NCBI GenBank assembly: GCA_013289045.1
Contig: JABDAU010000011.1
Span: forward strand, 1-62,408
Reading direction: 5' to 3'
DNA from: Bacteroidota bacterium
Lineage (GTDB): Bacteria > Bacteroidota > Bacteroidia > Sphingobacteriales > Sphingobacteriaceae
Length of the DNA: 62,408 nucleotides
The translations under genes were made by a program, and so were the position numbers. The notes under the pieces are model-generated. The model saw only the letters and a program-made list of their open reading frames with translations. It was not told the origin of the DNA and ran no database searches. This document shows, piece after piece, positions 9,216 to 18,198 of this stretch; positions within the stretch are counted from its first letter, which is position 1; each line of letters opens with the position of its first letter.

Positions 9216-9249
9216 GCTCCCCATCGCAAATAAACCTGCAATGGGGAGC
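9216..9249. repeat. intra-operon hairpin
   Basis: GCTCCCCAT (9216-9224) and ATGGGGAGC (9241-9249) form a perfect 9-bp stem between the YtxH gene and the holin-like gene. No T-run follows on either strand, so it is more likely an mRNA-stability or processing hairpin than a terminator. Confidence 0.6.
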
Positions 9250-9258
9250 CATTAAAAT

Positions 9259-9525
9259 TTATGCGTGCTCCAGGTCGTCCTGAAATTCGTCTTGTGCGCT
9301 TTGAATCTTGGTTTTTATATTATCAATTATCTTGTCTTTCAAACCTACCAGGTTATCGATCTCGCTGGCGGCAGTTTCTTTGATAGACTCGCCAAGGTTT
9401 TTTAACGATTCGCTAAGCTTGTCGCGTGTCTCGCTGCCTTTTTCAGGGGCGAAAAGCAAACCTAACGCTGCGCCTGCTGCTAATCCTGCCAGCAAAGCGA
9501 TCACTACTTTTGAGTTATCATTCAT
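9259..9525 (-). CDS. YtxH-domain protein
   Basis: 88 residues from the Met in [14 protein letters not shown]; a longer frame exists, but this Met directly precedes the domain. A Gly/Ala-rich membrane segment ([17 protein letters not shown]) precedes a long amphipathic helix ([16 protein letters not shown]). YtxH proteins are stress-linked small envelope proteins of unknown mechanism. First gene of the three-gene operon. Confidence 0.82.
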   Translation of the reverse strand: MNDNSKVVIALLAGLAAGAALGLLFAPEKGSETRDKLSESLKNLGESIKETAASEIDNLVGLKDKIIDNIKTKIQSAQDEFQDDLEHA

Positions 9526-9621
9526 ACTACTATAATTTTTAAGTTGACTAATTGTTTTTGTAACGCCCAAATATATTCATCAAGTATTACTTCATACACA
9601 AAACACAGCTTTTATTTTTCG

Positions 9622-10662
9622 CTAATCCTGCCCTACCCGCATACGTTCCAGCCGGTCGGCGGCCATCCGGTTGGTTTCATAGATCTCCAGCAGCAGCAGG
9701 AAATACGACAATAGCACCGGCCCGAACACCAGCCCCAATATACCAAAAAGCGGGATACCGATAAACACGCCGATCACCGTGATGATAGGGTGCGTATTGC
9801 CGATGCGTTTGTTGATCATCATACGCAAAACATTATCTACGTTGCCAATAAACAACAGGCCATAGGCAAGCAGCAATATACCTTTAACAGTGTGCCCATC
9901 GGCAAAAAGAATAATACTTGCAGGGATACATAACGTAGGCGCGCCTACTACGGGTAAAAACGAAATAAAAGAGCCGATCACCCCCCAAAAAACGGGGTCG
10001 GGTATGCCGAATATCCAAAAGCCATTGGCTAGCAACGTGCCCTGTGTAACAGCGATAATGCCTTGCCCCAGCACATTGGAGTATGTTGAATTTCGCAGCG
10101 CCACTGCAAACTTTAAGGCATGCTGCTCGCGGAAAGGTGCGTATTTTAGCAATCCATTCTCAAACTCATTCATCTGCACCAGCATAAAATACAGCAGGAA
10201 ATACAGTACCAGCAGCGTTAATATAATGTTTGCCGCACTGCTGAGTATGGATGGAAACAGGTCTGCAGCATATGCGCTTAATTTTTGCAGCGTGTTCTCG
10301 GCAAAATGCTGCTGCTTGAAATTGGATAATGCGAAGGTATCTATTTTAGCTTCCCATACCTGGAAATGGAAAGCGGAATGGGTTAAGCTGGCAATTTTGC
10401 CAATGATCATGAAACTAAGCGACAGGAACGGGATAACGATAATGATAAGCGAACTGAAAATAATGAGCAACGCCACCAGCGACTTGTTCCATTTCTTTCG
10501 TACATGCAGGTAAAGAAACACCGGCCTGAAGATGGTAAACAGCACTATGGCGCCCAATATGGCGCTGAACAATCCGCTCAGCGCATACAACAAAAAACAG
10601 CCCAGTAAGATGATACTGACCAATATGATATTGTTACGCTGTTTATAGTTGAAAATTGACAT
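9622..10662 (-). CDS. AI-2E family permease (UPF0118)
   Basis: 346 residues with about eight membrane spans and the family's C-terminal signature (PVVGAPTLCIPASIILFA, then GIPLFGILGLVFGPV). Members include TqsA-like exporters and Na+/H+ antiporter-like proteins; the substrate here cannot be told. It stands alone. Confidence 0.85.
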   Translation of the reverse strand: MSIFNYKQRNNIILVSIILLGCFLLYALSGLFSAILGAIVLFTIFRPVFLYLHVRKKWNKSLVALLIIFSSLIIIVIPFLSLSFMIIGKIASLTHSAFHFQVWEAKIDTFALSNFKQQHFAENTLQKLSAYAADLFPSILSSAANIILTLLVLYFLLYFMLVQMNEFENGLLKYAPFREQHALKFAVALRNSTYSNVLGQGIIAVTQGTLLANGFWIFGIPDPVFWGVIGSFISFLPVVGAPTLCIPASIILFADGHTVKGILLLAYGLLFIGNVDNVLRMMINKRIGNTHPIITVIGVFIGIPLFGILGLVFGPVLLSYFLLLLEIYETNRMAADRLERMRVGQD

Positions 10663-10746
10663 GCAAGGCGGCTCAAATACTTATCCAATAACAAAAAAGC
10701 ACCAAAATGTTTTTAGCGCGGATATTATAATATGGATAACAAATTA

Positions 10747-10953
10747 TTAAACGAACTCTTTCAGGAAATCATTGATCTTGCCGCAGCTTTCGGCAATCAG
10801 GTTGATGTAAAGCATGTAGTCTTCCGAGGCATCTGAGGGTACTTCGTAACGGAGTTGTTCGGCAGCCAGCTGGATATTTGAAAGCTGGTTACGGATATCA
10901 TGCCTAACCTCTTTCAACCTATCCGGCTCTTCGTCCTGTACCAGCCTGTTCAT
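10747..10953 (-). CDS. tiny histidine-kinase dimerisation-domain-like protein
   Basis: 68 residues. RHDIRNQLSNIQLA (His18) strongly resembles the H-box of histidine kinases, and the rest could form the second helix of a DHp hairpin (YMLYINLIAESCGKINDF). There is no ATPase domain. It starts one base after the stop codon of the sigma-54 response regulator, so the two are almost certainly one operon. It may be a phosphotransfer protein, a dimer-forming inhibitor or the remnant of a larger kinase. The frame is intact, with Met at the right place. Confidence 0.7.
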   Translation of the reverse strand: MNRLVQDEEPDRLKEVRHDIRNQLSNIQLAAEQLRYEVPSDASEDYMLYINLIAESCGKINDFLKEFV

Positions 10954-10954
10954 G

Positions 10955-12394
10955 TTACTTCAAGTTAATAGCCTTCATTTTATTGTAAAGCGTCTTCCGG
11001 TCAATCTTTAGTATTTCGGCAGCCCTTGTTTTATTAAAATTCACTTCCTTTAAAACCCGCAGTATGGTTTCATATTCCGCTTCGAGGGCGGCGTTTTTCA
11101 GGTCGTGTTTATTTTCTTTTATCTCGGGTACCTCGGTGGTAACATGATTATTTGTAGCAGGGTTGCCGTTTGTGCCGTTGAAATCATAGGTCAGCATTGG
11201 GTTTGAGATCTCCAGCGGCAAGGCCTTCATTTGTATCTCATTGCCTTCGGTAAGCAGGGTAGCCCGGCGTACCACATTCTTCAGCTCACGAATATTGCCC
11301 GGCCAGCGGTAACGCATAAAACACTCCATTACCTCGGTTGAGAATGAAGTAACGCTGCGGCTAAGCTCCTGGTTGGCCACCATTAAAAAGTGATCTGCCA
11401 GTAAAACAATATCGTGTCCGCGTTCGCGCAACGGCGGCATGTAAATGCTGAATTCGTTAAAGCGATGGTACAGGTCTTCCCGGAAACGGCCTTTTTGTAT
11501 GGCCTCCTGCAGGTTTTCGTTGGTAGCTACTATAATGCGCACGTCAAGGTCAATTTCCTTGGTGCTGCCTATCCTTTTTACTTTGCGTTCCTGCACGGTA
11601 CGGAGCAGGGCTGCCTGTATATCATACGAGAGGTTACCCACTTCGTCCAAAAACAGCGTACCGCCATTGGCCATTTCAAAGTGACCTATTTTGGTGTAAA
11701 GCGCACCTGTAAATGAACCTTTTTCGTGCCCGAAAAACTCGCTGGCGGCGAGCTCTTTGGTCAGTGAGCCGCAGTCCATCGCAATAAATGGCTGGTTACG
11801 GCGCGGGCTGCTCATATGGATGCTTTTGGCTACGGCTTCCTTACCGGTACCGCTTTCGCCGATGATGATCACGCTGTAGCCGGTTGGGGCAACAAGGTCT
11901 ATCTGGCGGATGATCTCTTTTGATGCCCTGCTGGTACCATAAACAAACTCACCGGGCGCATTGGCCTTTTTCTCCTTTGATTTTGGATTGATGATGATCG
12001 GCTCGCTTACCTGTGCAGCTTCAAGCAGCGCATATTGGGTTTCAATAGCCTTATTTACGGTATTTAAGATCTCGTCAGGATATAATGGCTTGGTGATATA
12101 GTCGTAAGCGCCCATTTTGATGAGCTCGACCGCCATTTTAATATCAGAATAACCGGTGATGATGATAACGCCTGTACTGGGATATTGCGTTTTTATACTT
12201 TTCAGCATTTCGCGGCCATCGGTATCCTCCAGCCTGAAATCACATAATACCAAACTGTAATCCCCGCTTTTGAGTTGCTCAAGCGCGTTGTTACCGGTTG
12301 TTGCCGTCTGCACATCGAACCCGTTGCGGGTAAGAAACTTTGAGAGCAACAATGCAACGTTAACTTCATCATCTATGATGAGGATCTTCTTCAT
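10955..12394 (-). CDS. sigma-54-dependent response regulator (NtrC family)
   Basis: 479 residues. The receiver domain (1-120) has D8/D9, phospho-acceptor D52 in LCDFRLEDTDG, T80 and K102. The AAA+ domain has Walker A GESGTGKE (179-186), the sigma-54 contact loop GSFTGA (226-231), Walker B LFLDEV, and RFREDLYHR. A Fis-type HTH lies at the C terminus (NKTRAAEILKIDRKTLYNK). It activates sigma-54 promoters after phosphorylation; its kinase is not in the window except for the 68-residue H-box protein downstream. Confidence 0.95.
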   Translation of the reverse strand: MKKILIIDDEVNVALLLSKFLTRNGFDVQTATTGNNALEQLKSGDYSLVLCDFRLEDTDGREMLKSIKTQYPSTGVIIITGYSDIKMAVELIKMGAYDYITKPLYPDEILNTVNKAIETQYALLEAAQVSEPIIINPKSKEKKANAPGEFVYGTSRASKEIIRQIDLVAPTGYSVIIIGESGTGKEAVAKSIHMSSPRRNQPFIAMDCGSLTKELAASEFFGHEKGSFTGALYTKIGHFEMANGGTLFLDEVGNLSYDIQAALLRTVQERKVKRIGSTKEIDLDVRIIVATNENLQEAIQKGRFREDLYHRFNEFSIYMPPLRERGHDIVLLADHFLMVANQELSRSVTSFSTEVMECFMRYRWPGNIRELKNVVRRATLLTEGNEIQMKALPLEISNPMLTYDFNGTNGNPATNNHVTTEVPEIKENKHDLKNAALEAEYETILRVLKEVNFNKTRAAEILKIDRKTLYNKMKAINLK

Positions 12395-12499
12395 ATCAGC
12401 AATAATGTTAACAGGTAAATGTTTAAGCTGTTAAATTACACAAATTTGCTAATACTTTCAGACTTTCCGCAATCCTGACGAAAATTTATTGCTGATGGA

Positions 12500-13096
12500 T
12501 TATTTCAGGTTAAACCCGTAAGCAAAACGTAATCCCCAAAACCTGTTATAGGCATTGTATGATTCGTCGTTACCATAAAAGTCCTGGAACCACTGGAACC
12601 GCACACCAAAATCAATGTATTGTTTGTGGTTTAGCTTAAATAGCAAACCTGCCTGTGGCGCGAAAGTGATAGCGGTGCTTTGGTAAGCATATAACGATGA
12701 CTTATTAAGGATTAGGCTTTCACCGCCTTCTACCTGCAGGTAAAAAGTACGGATCAGGAAGTATTTGAAACCGATTTTAATCGGCACCAGATCTAATGCA
12801 GGCTCTTTTACGCCTGCTATGGCATATCCGTTATCGGTTTGGCTTTTTTGTGTAAAAAAGGTATTGTAGCCAACATTACCGGTTAAATACCACTTGGTGG
12901 TTAGCGGGATATCTATCTGTGCCGAAATGCCTGTACCATACAGGTAACCGTTATTCAGCTTGCCTGTAGGGAAGGCGGCATCAAGGCCGACACTATAACG
13001 TGTAGTATCGGGCACGGCCGATTGCTGTGCTTTGGCGCCGTATGATAAACCTAAAAATATTACCAGGTATAGAAACTTTGTAAAAGTTGGCCTCAT
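12500..13096 (-). CDS. outer-membrane beta-barrel protein (paralogue 1)
   Basis: 198 residues from MRPTFTKFLYL; a frame 12 codons longer exists, but this Met begins the signal peptide (cleavage after GAKAQ). The mature part alternates aromatic and polar residues: VGLDAAFPTGKLNNGY, GNVGYNTFF, FLIRTFYLQVEGG, and the end GLRFAYGFNLK. This is typical of small 8-stranded barrels. It matches the next gene motif by motif, so the two are tandem duplicates. Confidence 0.82.
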   Translation of the reverse strand: MRPTFTKFLYLVIFLGLSYGAKAQQSAVPDTTRYSVGLDAAFPTGKLNNGYLYGTGISAQIDIPLTTKWYLTGNVGYNTFFTQKSQTDNGYAIAGVKEPALDLVPIKIGFKYFLIRTFYLQVEGGESLILNKSSLYAYQSTAITFAPQAGLLFKLNHKQYIDFGVRFQWFQDFYGNDESYNAYNRFWGLRFAYGFNLK

Positions 13097-13286
13097 TTTG
13101 CTTTTGTTTGAATTAATGGTGTTTAAACGCACCGCGTTACCGCAACGTATACACCGTATTAAATTTATGTGTAATAATTTTGTGCAAAGCTAACATCCCT
13201 TTTCATTTCCCGGCAGTTTGCAGCGGTAAATTTGTAAAATATTTAGCATTCAAAATGTTAATAAAAGTTAATTAAACCGCTATCAA

Positions 13287-13316
13287 TAAAAAAAGGCGCC
13301 CGTATGAGCGCCTCTT
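13287..13316 (-). terminator. intrinsic terminator of the paralogue-2 barrel gene
   Basis: On the minus strand the stem AGGCGC / GCGCCT (13313-13308 with 13299-13294) is followed by a run of seven T. It lies 23 bases after the stop of the 13339-13959 gene. Confidence 0.75.
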
Positions 13317-13338
13317 TTATTGTTGTGAGTAGAACTTA

Positions 13339-13959
13339 TTAGAAACCATAAGCTACGCGCAGGCCCACAAAGTTTAGTTTGCTGTTGCTGTCGTTGCTTA
13401 CAAAATCTGTGCTGCCCTGGTAGCGTACGCCGGCATCGATAAAGTTGTTACCGCCAATATTGAACTGGTAACCAACTTGCGGAGCATAAATGAAAGCTGC
13501 TGATTTATCAAAACCAACATTTGATTTGTTTAATGCAAATGCTGCACCGGCTTCACCCTGGATGTAGAAACCATCTGCAACGAAGAATTTCAAACCGGCT
13601 TTAACTGGCAATAACTGGATGTTTGGAGCATCAAAAGTTGTAGTGGTAGCGCCGTTAGGTGTAACAACAGTAGCTGTAAGATCCTTTTTGCCAAAGAAAT
13701 TGTCATAACCGGCATTAACAGTTACATACAATTGTTTTGAAATAACAGGGATGTCAGCTTGTACCGAACCACCAATGTTCCAGTTATAATTGTTTGAGAA
13801 ATTGCCTGTAGGAATACCGGCGTCGACACCGATGCTGAATTTTACACCATCGGATGATGAAGTTGAGGTAGATGCAGGGGTAGTAGTTTGTGCTTTTGCT
13901 GCGATTGCAGATACTGCGAATGCTAATGCGATTGCAGAAATTTTAAATACATTTTTCAT
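13339..13959 (-). CDS. outer-membrane beta-barrel protein (paralogue 2)
   Basis: 206 residues with a clear signal peptide (MKNVFKISAIALAFAVSAIA, cleavage after AKA). A Thr/Ser-rich linker precedes a small barrel with VDAGIPTGNFSNNYN, VTVNAGYDNFFGKK, FFVADGFYIQGEAG and the ending LRVAYGF (terminal Phe for BAM). Strong codon bias hints at high expression. It is a paralogue of the 12500-13096 gene and has its own terminator. Confidence 0.87.
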   Translation of the reverse strand: MKNVFKISAIALAFAVSAIAAKAQTTTPASTSTSSSDGVKFSIGVDAGIPTGNFSNNYNWNIGGSVQADIPVISKQLYVTVNAGYDNFFGKKDLTATVVTPNGATTTTFDAPNIQLLPVKAGLKFFVADGFYIQGEAGAAFALNKSNVGFDKSAAFIYAPQVGYQFNIGGNNFIDAGVRYQGSTDFVSNDSNSKLNFVGLRVAYGF

Positions 13960-14271
13960 GACTATAAATATTAATTGTTGTGTGTCTCTTTATAAAAGAC
14001 GAGGCAAAGTAAAAGCAGATTTCTGAAGATAGTTTCATCCAAATGTCACGATTATTCAATCGATTGATTAACAGTAAGATAATTTCTGACCTTTTATTTT
14101 ATTTAGTCAGTTAACCGTTTTAGTTATACTTTAAAGCGTCATTACAAGGTCATTTGATGACAATTGGCGATAGCGAAATTTTTGTTTTTAATGAGGCGAC
14201 CACAAATTCTGCCTGCTTTACTAACTTTTGGCTTTTTCGTATTAACTTGCGCTCAAAACCAATACATTGCC
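13960..14271. other. intergenic region between divergent genes
   Basis: About 310 AT-rich bases between the barrel gene (minus) and the lactonase (plus). They must hold both promoters. No gene, strong hairpin or dispersed repeat was seen. The frame of the lactonase stays open upstream to 14164 and contains a second signal-like stretch. Confidence 0.6.
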
Positions 14272-15420
14272 ATGAAAAAATTATTGCTTGTTGCTGCGGC
14301 ACTGCTTCCCTTACTTGTACATGCACAAAAAAAGGTTGTGTTGCCGAGTACTTACGATGTACTTATCGGCACTTATACCACCGGAACCAGCAAAGGTGTT
14401 TACGTTTACCGCCTGTACGAGCGAAATGGCAGGCTCGCCTATCTTAACGAGTTTACAACTGTGGATGATGCTGATTTCACCAATCCGTCATACCTCACCG
14501 TGTCAGACAATAACCGTTTTGTATATGTAGTTAACGAAAACAAGGTTGGCGGTGTAACAGCGCTTTCTTTTACGCCGACTACCGGTAAAATGAAGTTTAT
14601 CAATTCGCAGCCATCGCACGGGGCAGATCCTTGCCATATTACCGTAGATAAAGATCAGAAAAACATATTTGTTGCTAATTACAGCAGTGGTAACCTTACG
14701 GTGTATCCATTGGGCAAGGATGGTTCTATCGGCGCCATATCGCAAAATATACAGGATGCCGGCACGGGTGTTAATAAAGACAGGCAGGCAGGGCCGCATG
14801 TGCATATGTCCATTTTATCGCCAAATGAAAAATATTTGTTTTATAATGATCTGGGAACCGATAAGATCAACATCAATCGTTACCATGCGTCAAAAACACC
14901 ACCGCTTACCCCGGCCGATCAGCCTTTTGTAAGTGTAAAGCCGGGTAACGGGCCAAGGCATGCAACCTTCTCAGCAGATGGCAAATACCTGTACCTGCTA
15001 CAGGAAATGGGCGCAGCCATCAACGTTTACAGCTATGATAATGGCAAGCTGAACCAGGTGCAAACCATCAGCATGCTGGCAGATAATTTTAAAGGCCAGG
15101 TTGGCGCAGCCGCCATCCACCTATCGCCAAATGGCAAATACCTGTATGCTTCTGACCGCGGCGATGATAACGACATCAATGTATTTTCGATAGACGAAGC
15201 TACCGGACAGCTTAAATTTGTGTCCCGCCACCCATCGTTAGGCAAAGGCCCGCGCGATTTTATGATCGATCCGCAGGGAAAATACCTGCTGGTAGCCAAC
15301 CAAAACTCTGATAGTGTGGTCATTTACCGCATTAATCAGGAAACCGGAAGCCTTAACGGGGTGATCTCCAACATACAACTCGGCAACCCGGTTTGTATTA
15401 AGATCGTTCCGGCGGAATAG
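14272..15420 (+). CDS. lactonase family protein (6-phosphogluconolactonase-like, 7-bladed propeller)
   Basis: 382 residues from MKKLLLVAAALLPLLVHAQ, a clean signal peptide. Upstream in-frame Met codons (14164, 14191) exist; the 14191 one would give a second, lipoprotein-like leader. The propeller repeats are clear: YDVLIGTYTTGTSKGVYVY, NNRFVYVVNEN, DPCHITVDKDQKNIFVANY, GPRHATFSADGKYLYLLQE, GPRDFMIDPQGKYLLVANQ. These match the Pgl-type lactonase family. Because of the signal peptide it is probably periplasmic, so a sugar lactone other than cytosolic 6-phosphogluconolactone may be the substrate. Confidence 0.87.
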   Translation: MKKLLLVAAALLPLLVHAQKKVVLPSTYDVLIGTYTTGTSKGVYVYRLYERNGRLAYLNEFTTVDDADFTNPSYLTVSDNNRFVYVVNENKVGGVTALSFTPTTGKMKFINSQPSHGADPCHITVDKDQKNIFVANYSSGNLTVYPLGKDGSIGAISQNIQDAGTGVNKDRQAGPHVHMSILSPNEKYLFYNDLGTDKININRYHASKTPPLTPADQPFVSVKPGNGPRHATFSADGKYLYLLQEMGAAINVYSYDNGKLNQVQTISMLADNFKGQVGAAAIHLSPNGKYLYASDRGDDNDINVFSIDEATGQLKFVSRHPSLGKGPRDFMIDPQGKYLLVANQNSDSVVIYRINQETGSLNGVISNIQLGNPVCIKIVPAE

Positions 15421-15428
15421 TTCCAAAT

Positions 15429-15464
15429 AAAAGCCTTACGAAGTTTAATCTCCGTAAGGCTTTT
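15429..15464. terminator. bidirectional intrinsic terminator
   Basis: AAAAGCCTTACG (15429-15440) pairs perfectly with CGTAAGGCTTTT (15453-15464). T-runs follow on both strands. It can end the lactonase transcript and the convergent TonB-receptor transcript. Confidence 0.85.
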
Positions 15465-15466
15465 TA

Positions 15467-15536
15467 TGTAGAGACGCATACTTGCGTCTCTTTTGAAATT
15501 ACTATTTAGATAGAGACGCAAAGTATGCGTCTCTAC
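15467..15536. repeat. double palindrome built on GAGACGCA (second copy)
   Basis: Arms at 15467-15490 and 15513-15536 are inverted copies around a 22-base AT-rich spacer, each a near-palindrome. This is the same design and sequence as 7522-7585. It sits just after the terminator and just before the TonB-receptor stop codon. Confidence 0.85.
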
Positions 15537-15540
15537 GTTT

Positions 15541-18081
15541 TTACATGGATTTTTCTTTCGGCGAGAAATTGAAAGGTACTATTACCTTAAAGCTCACATC
15601 ACGACCCATATTGAATATACCGGGTGTTACACCAGCCGGCACAACAGCATTATCGAAATATTTCAGGCGGCTCATATTGCTCTGGTAATTTACATTGGCC
15701 AGGTTGGTGCCTTCAATAAACAACTCGAATACCTTTTCGCCTTTTGAGTTTACGATATTGCCGCCTATCCCGGCGCTCAGCAGGTTATAACCGGCCGTAT
15801 AGGTTTCGGTACCATAAGCCGAAAAGAAACGGTTCTGCGCGTCGTAATGGTCAAATCCTACAAAAGCATAAGCATTCTTAAAGCTGCCGAAGCCTTTATT
15901 CAGCGTTCCGCGCAATTCAGAATGCGTATGTACCGGCGGAATGAATGGCAGGTATTTCAAACTATCCGGAACTTTACCACCGTTGCCTAAATTATCGCCA
16001 TACGTAAGTGTTAGCTGGTTTTCAAAATGCAGCCAGTTAACCGGGTGGATATCCAGCGAAAACTCGCCGCCATTGATGCGTGCCCTCGACTGCACATACT
16101 TGAATTCACTATATTGCCCCTTTTGATCAGGCGTACCATTAGGATCAACACGTTCAGGCTGGCCATTGGCATCCAGTAGTTGTTCCTGGAAAATGTAGTT
16201 CTGAATGTTGTTATTAAACAACTCTATACTGGCGGAAACATTTTCCAGTGAAAGGAATGCGCCAACGTCTTCCTGCACGTCAAATTCAGGTTTAAAATCA
16301 GGGTTACCTACGTGATAGATCTGCGAGCCTGGGTCAGGGCCATTGGCCGACAACTCGGCAATACTTGGCGCACGGAAACCACGCGCGATATTTCCCTTGA
16401 TCAAAAACTTATCGGAGAAATTGTAAGTCGCCCCGAAGCTACCTGAAACGCCGGAGAATGTTTTACTTAGCGCGCTGAACTGCTGTGTCACGTTTGGCGT
16501 TGTAGTTGGGTTAGGGCCCGTGTACAGGGCAGGGAATTCTCCTGAGTTATCAATGTATGCTGCCTGGCCGCTGAAGGACCGGGTATCATATCGAGCACCG
16601 CCTGACAGGTCGAGCTTGCCAAAGCTTTTCTTGATCACGAAGAACGGACCGAAATCAAACTGGTGATAAGCCGGGATCGGGAAATCAGTACTGTAGCCAA
16701 GTGAGTTGTTCTGGTACATACCATTCACCCCAACCGATGTTTCATAATCCTTTCCGATATTGAAATTATACCTGGTATCGTAAGTCCAGGTTGCCAATTG
16801 CAGGTTAAGTCCCGGTACGTCCGCGTCCTCAGGGTGGGTAAACTCCCGGCGATGGCTATACTGGTAACCCAGGTTCACAATCAGGTGATTCCCATTGCCG
16901 ATGATAAAATCGCTGTTATCATAAATGCGGTATAGCTGTACATGTTGGTGCAACGTTGGGATAGAATAGGTATTTAATGCCGATTGCGGCACAATAGGGC
17001 GAGGCAATGTATCGGCCTCCGTATTCTGATAAGTAAACTGGCGCGTAACCGGGTCGCGGCTGCCATCGGGTATGGCCTGTTCGTCGTCAAATACCGAGGC
17101 ATTTAAATAAGAATATCCCCAGCTTTTGTTTAATCCCAGCATTACGCGGGCATCTTTTTCCCTGAAATTAGTGCCATATACACGGCCGTCATGCTGATCC
17201 TGGTAATCCTTTGCTGCTTTTTCTGAGATGACAGTTCCCCATACAAAGCCGTTGTTGTTGCCTTGTAATTTGAACGAGCCATTTACCAGGCCATTATTTG
17301 TACCATAAACGCCCTGCACATCACCTAAAATCTTTCCTTCCGGCACAGGCGGCGATGTAATTAAGTTCACCACACCGCCAATGGCATCTGAACCATAGCT
17401 TAAGCTGGCCGGGCCTTTGATCACCTCCACCCGGTCGATAGAATTCTGGTCGACTTCGATACCATGCTCATCGCCCCATTGCTGGCCTTCCTGGCGGATA
17501 CCGTCTTCGGCGGTCACCACGCGGTTATATCCCAGGCCATGGATAAATGGTTTGGAAATGTTCGGGCCGGTAGTTACGGCGCTTACACCCGGCAGGTTGG
17601 CGATCTCGTCGATCACGTTACCGGAGGCGGAGTGCTGGTCGATATAGTTTTTATTTACGGCCACCATCGGTACCGGGTCGCGCTTGATCTCGGTAGCGCG
17701 GGTTACCCCGGTGATCACCACTTCGCTGGTCTCGATAGATGACGACATCATCTTCACGTCCAAACGGCTTGTTTTAGCAAAATCAACCTTTACCGTGTAG
17801 GTTTTATAGCCAACATAGCTGAAAGAAACGAGGTAAGCGCCTTTGGGCACACGGTTTATTGTATAATGCCCGCGGTTATCGGTAGCTGTACCGATACGCA
17901 GGTCGGGAATGGAAACGGTTACGCCGGGAAGGGCGGTTGAATCGGCCTTATCGGTCACAATACCGGTAAGGGTTTGGTTGCCGGCGGTTGGACCGGGGCC
18001 GCTTTTCGCGACAGCATTTAAAGCTGCCGTGCAGCATATGATGAGGAGTAATATTTTGGATAATCTCTTTTTGATCTTCAT
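15541..18081 (-). CDS. TonB-dependent receptor, possibly for a transition metal
   Basis: 846 residues: signal peptide (1-25), carboxypeptidase-regulatory-like domain (~36-115; LTGIVTDKADSTALPGVTV), plug domain (~120-245; VEVIKGPASLSYGSDAIGG) and a 22-strand barrel. In the plug the words EDGIRQEGQQWGDEHGIEVD resemble the His/Asp-bearing plug loop of ZnuD-like zinc receptors. It is preceded by a small His/Cys protein in the same direction. Metal uptake is therefore the best guess, but a siderophore substrate is possible. The last residues (KEKSM) do not end in an aromatic residue, which is unusual for a barrel. Confidence 0.92.
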   Translation of the reverse strand: MKIKKRLSKILLLIICCTAALNAVAKSGPGPTAGNQTLTGIVTDKADSTALPGVTVSIPDLRIGTATDNRGHYTINRVPKGAYLVSFSYVGYKTYTVKVDFAKTSRLDVKMMSSSIETSEVVITGVTRATEIKRDPVPMVAVNKNYIDQHSASGNVIDEIANLPGVSAVTTGPNISKPFIHGLGYNRVVTAEDGIRQEGQQWGDEHGIEVDQNSIDRVEVIKGPASLSYGSDAIGGVVNLITSPPVPEGKILGDVQGVYGTNNGLVNGSFKLQGNNNGFVWGTVISEKAAKDYQDQHDGRVYGTNFREKDARVMLGLNKSWGYSYLNASVFDDEQAIPDGSRDPVTRQFTYQNTEADTLPRPIVPQSALNTYSIPTLHQHVQLYRIYDNSDFIIGNGNHLIVNLGYQYSHRREFTHPEDADVPGLNLQLATWTYDTRYNFNIGKDYETSVGVNGMYQNNSLGYSTDFPIPAYHQFDFGPFFVIKKSFGKLDLSGGARYDTRSFSGQAAYIDNSGEFPALYTGPNPTTTPNVTQQFSALSKTFSGVSGSFGATYNFSDKFLIKGNIARGFRAPSIAELSANGPDPGSQIYHVGNPDFKPEFDVQEDVGAFLSLENVSASIELFNNNIQNYIFQEQLLDANGQPERVDPNGTPDQKGQYSEFKYVQSRARINGGEFSLDIHPVNWLHFENQLTLTYGDNLGNGGKVPDSLKYLPFIPPVHTHSELRGTLNKGFGSFKNAYAFVGFDHYDAQNRFFSAYGTETYTAGYNLLSAGIGGNIVNSKGEKVFELFIEGTNLANVNYQSNMSRLKYFDNAVVPAGVTPGIFNMGRDVSFKVIVPFNFSPKEKSM

Positions 18082-18198
18082 AAATCATTCAGAAAACAAG
18101 TTTACAAATTTGGCGGAGGTGTACATTTAAGCTAACATCCCATCGCCGTGTTGAATAATAAGAGGGGCAAAACCTGTTTTGGTTTAGCTAAGCAGTAA

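Noticed and set aside
9890..10513. A 207-codon open frame on the plus strand
   Set aside because: It lies wholly antisense to the AI-2E permease gene and its translation has no recognisable domain; the permease frame is clearly the real one.
10955..12394. Sigma-54 (-24/-12) promoters next to the NtrC-type regulator
   Set aside because: I saw no convincing TGGCAC-N5-TTGCA pair upstream of the neighbouring genes; its targets are probably elsewhere.
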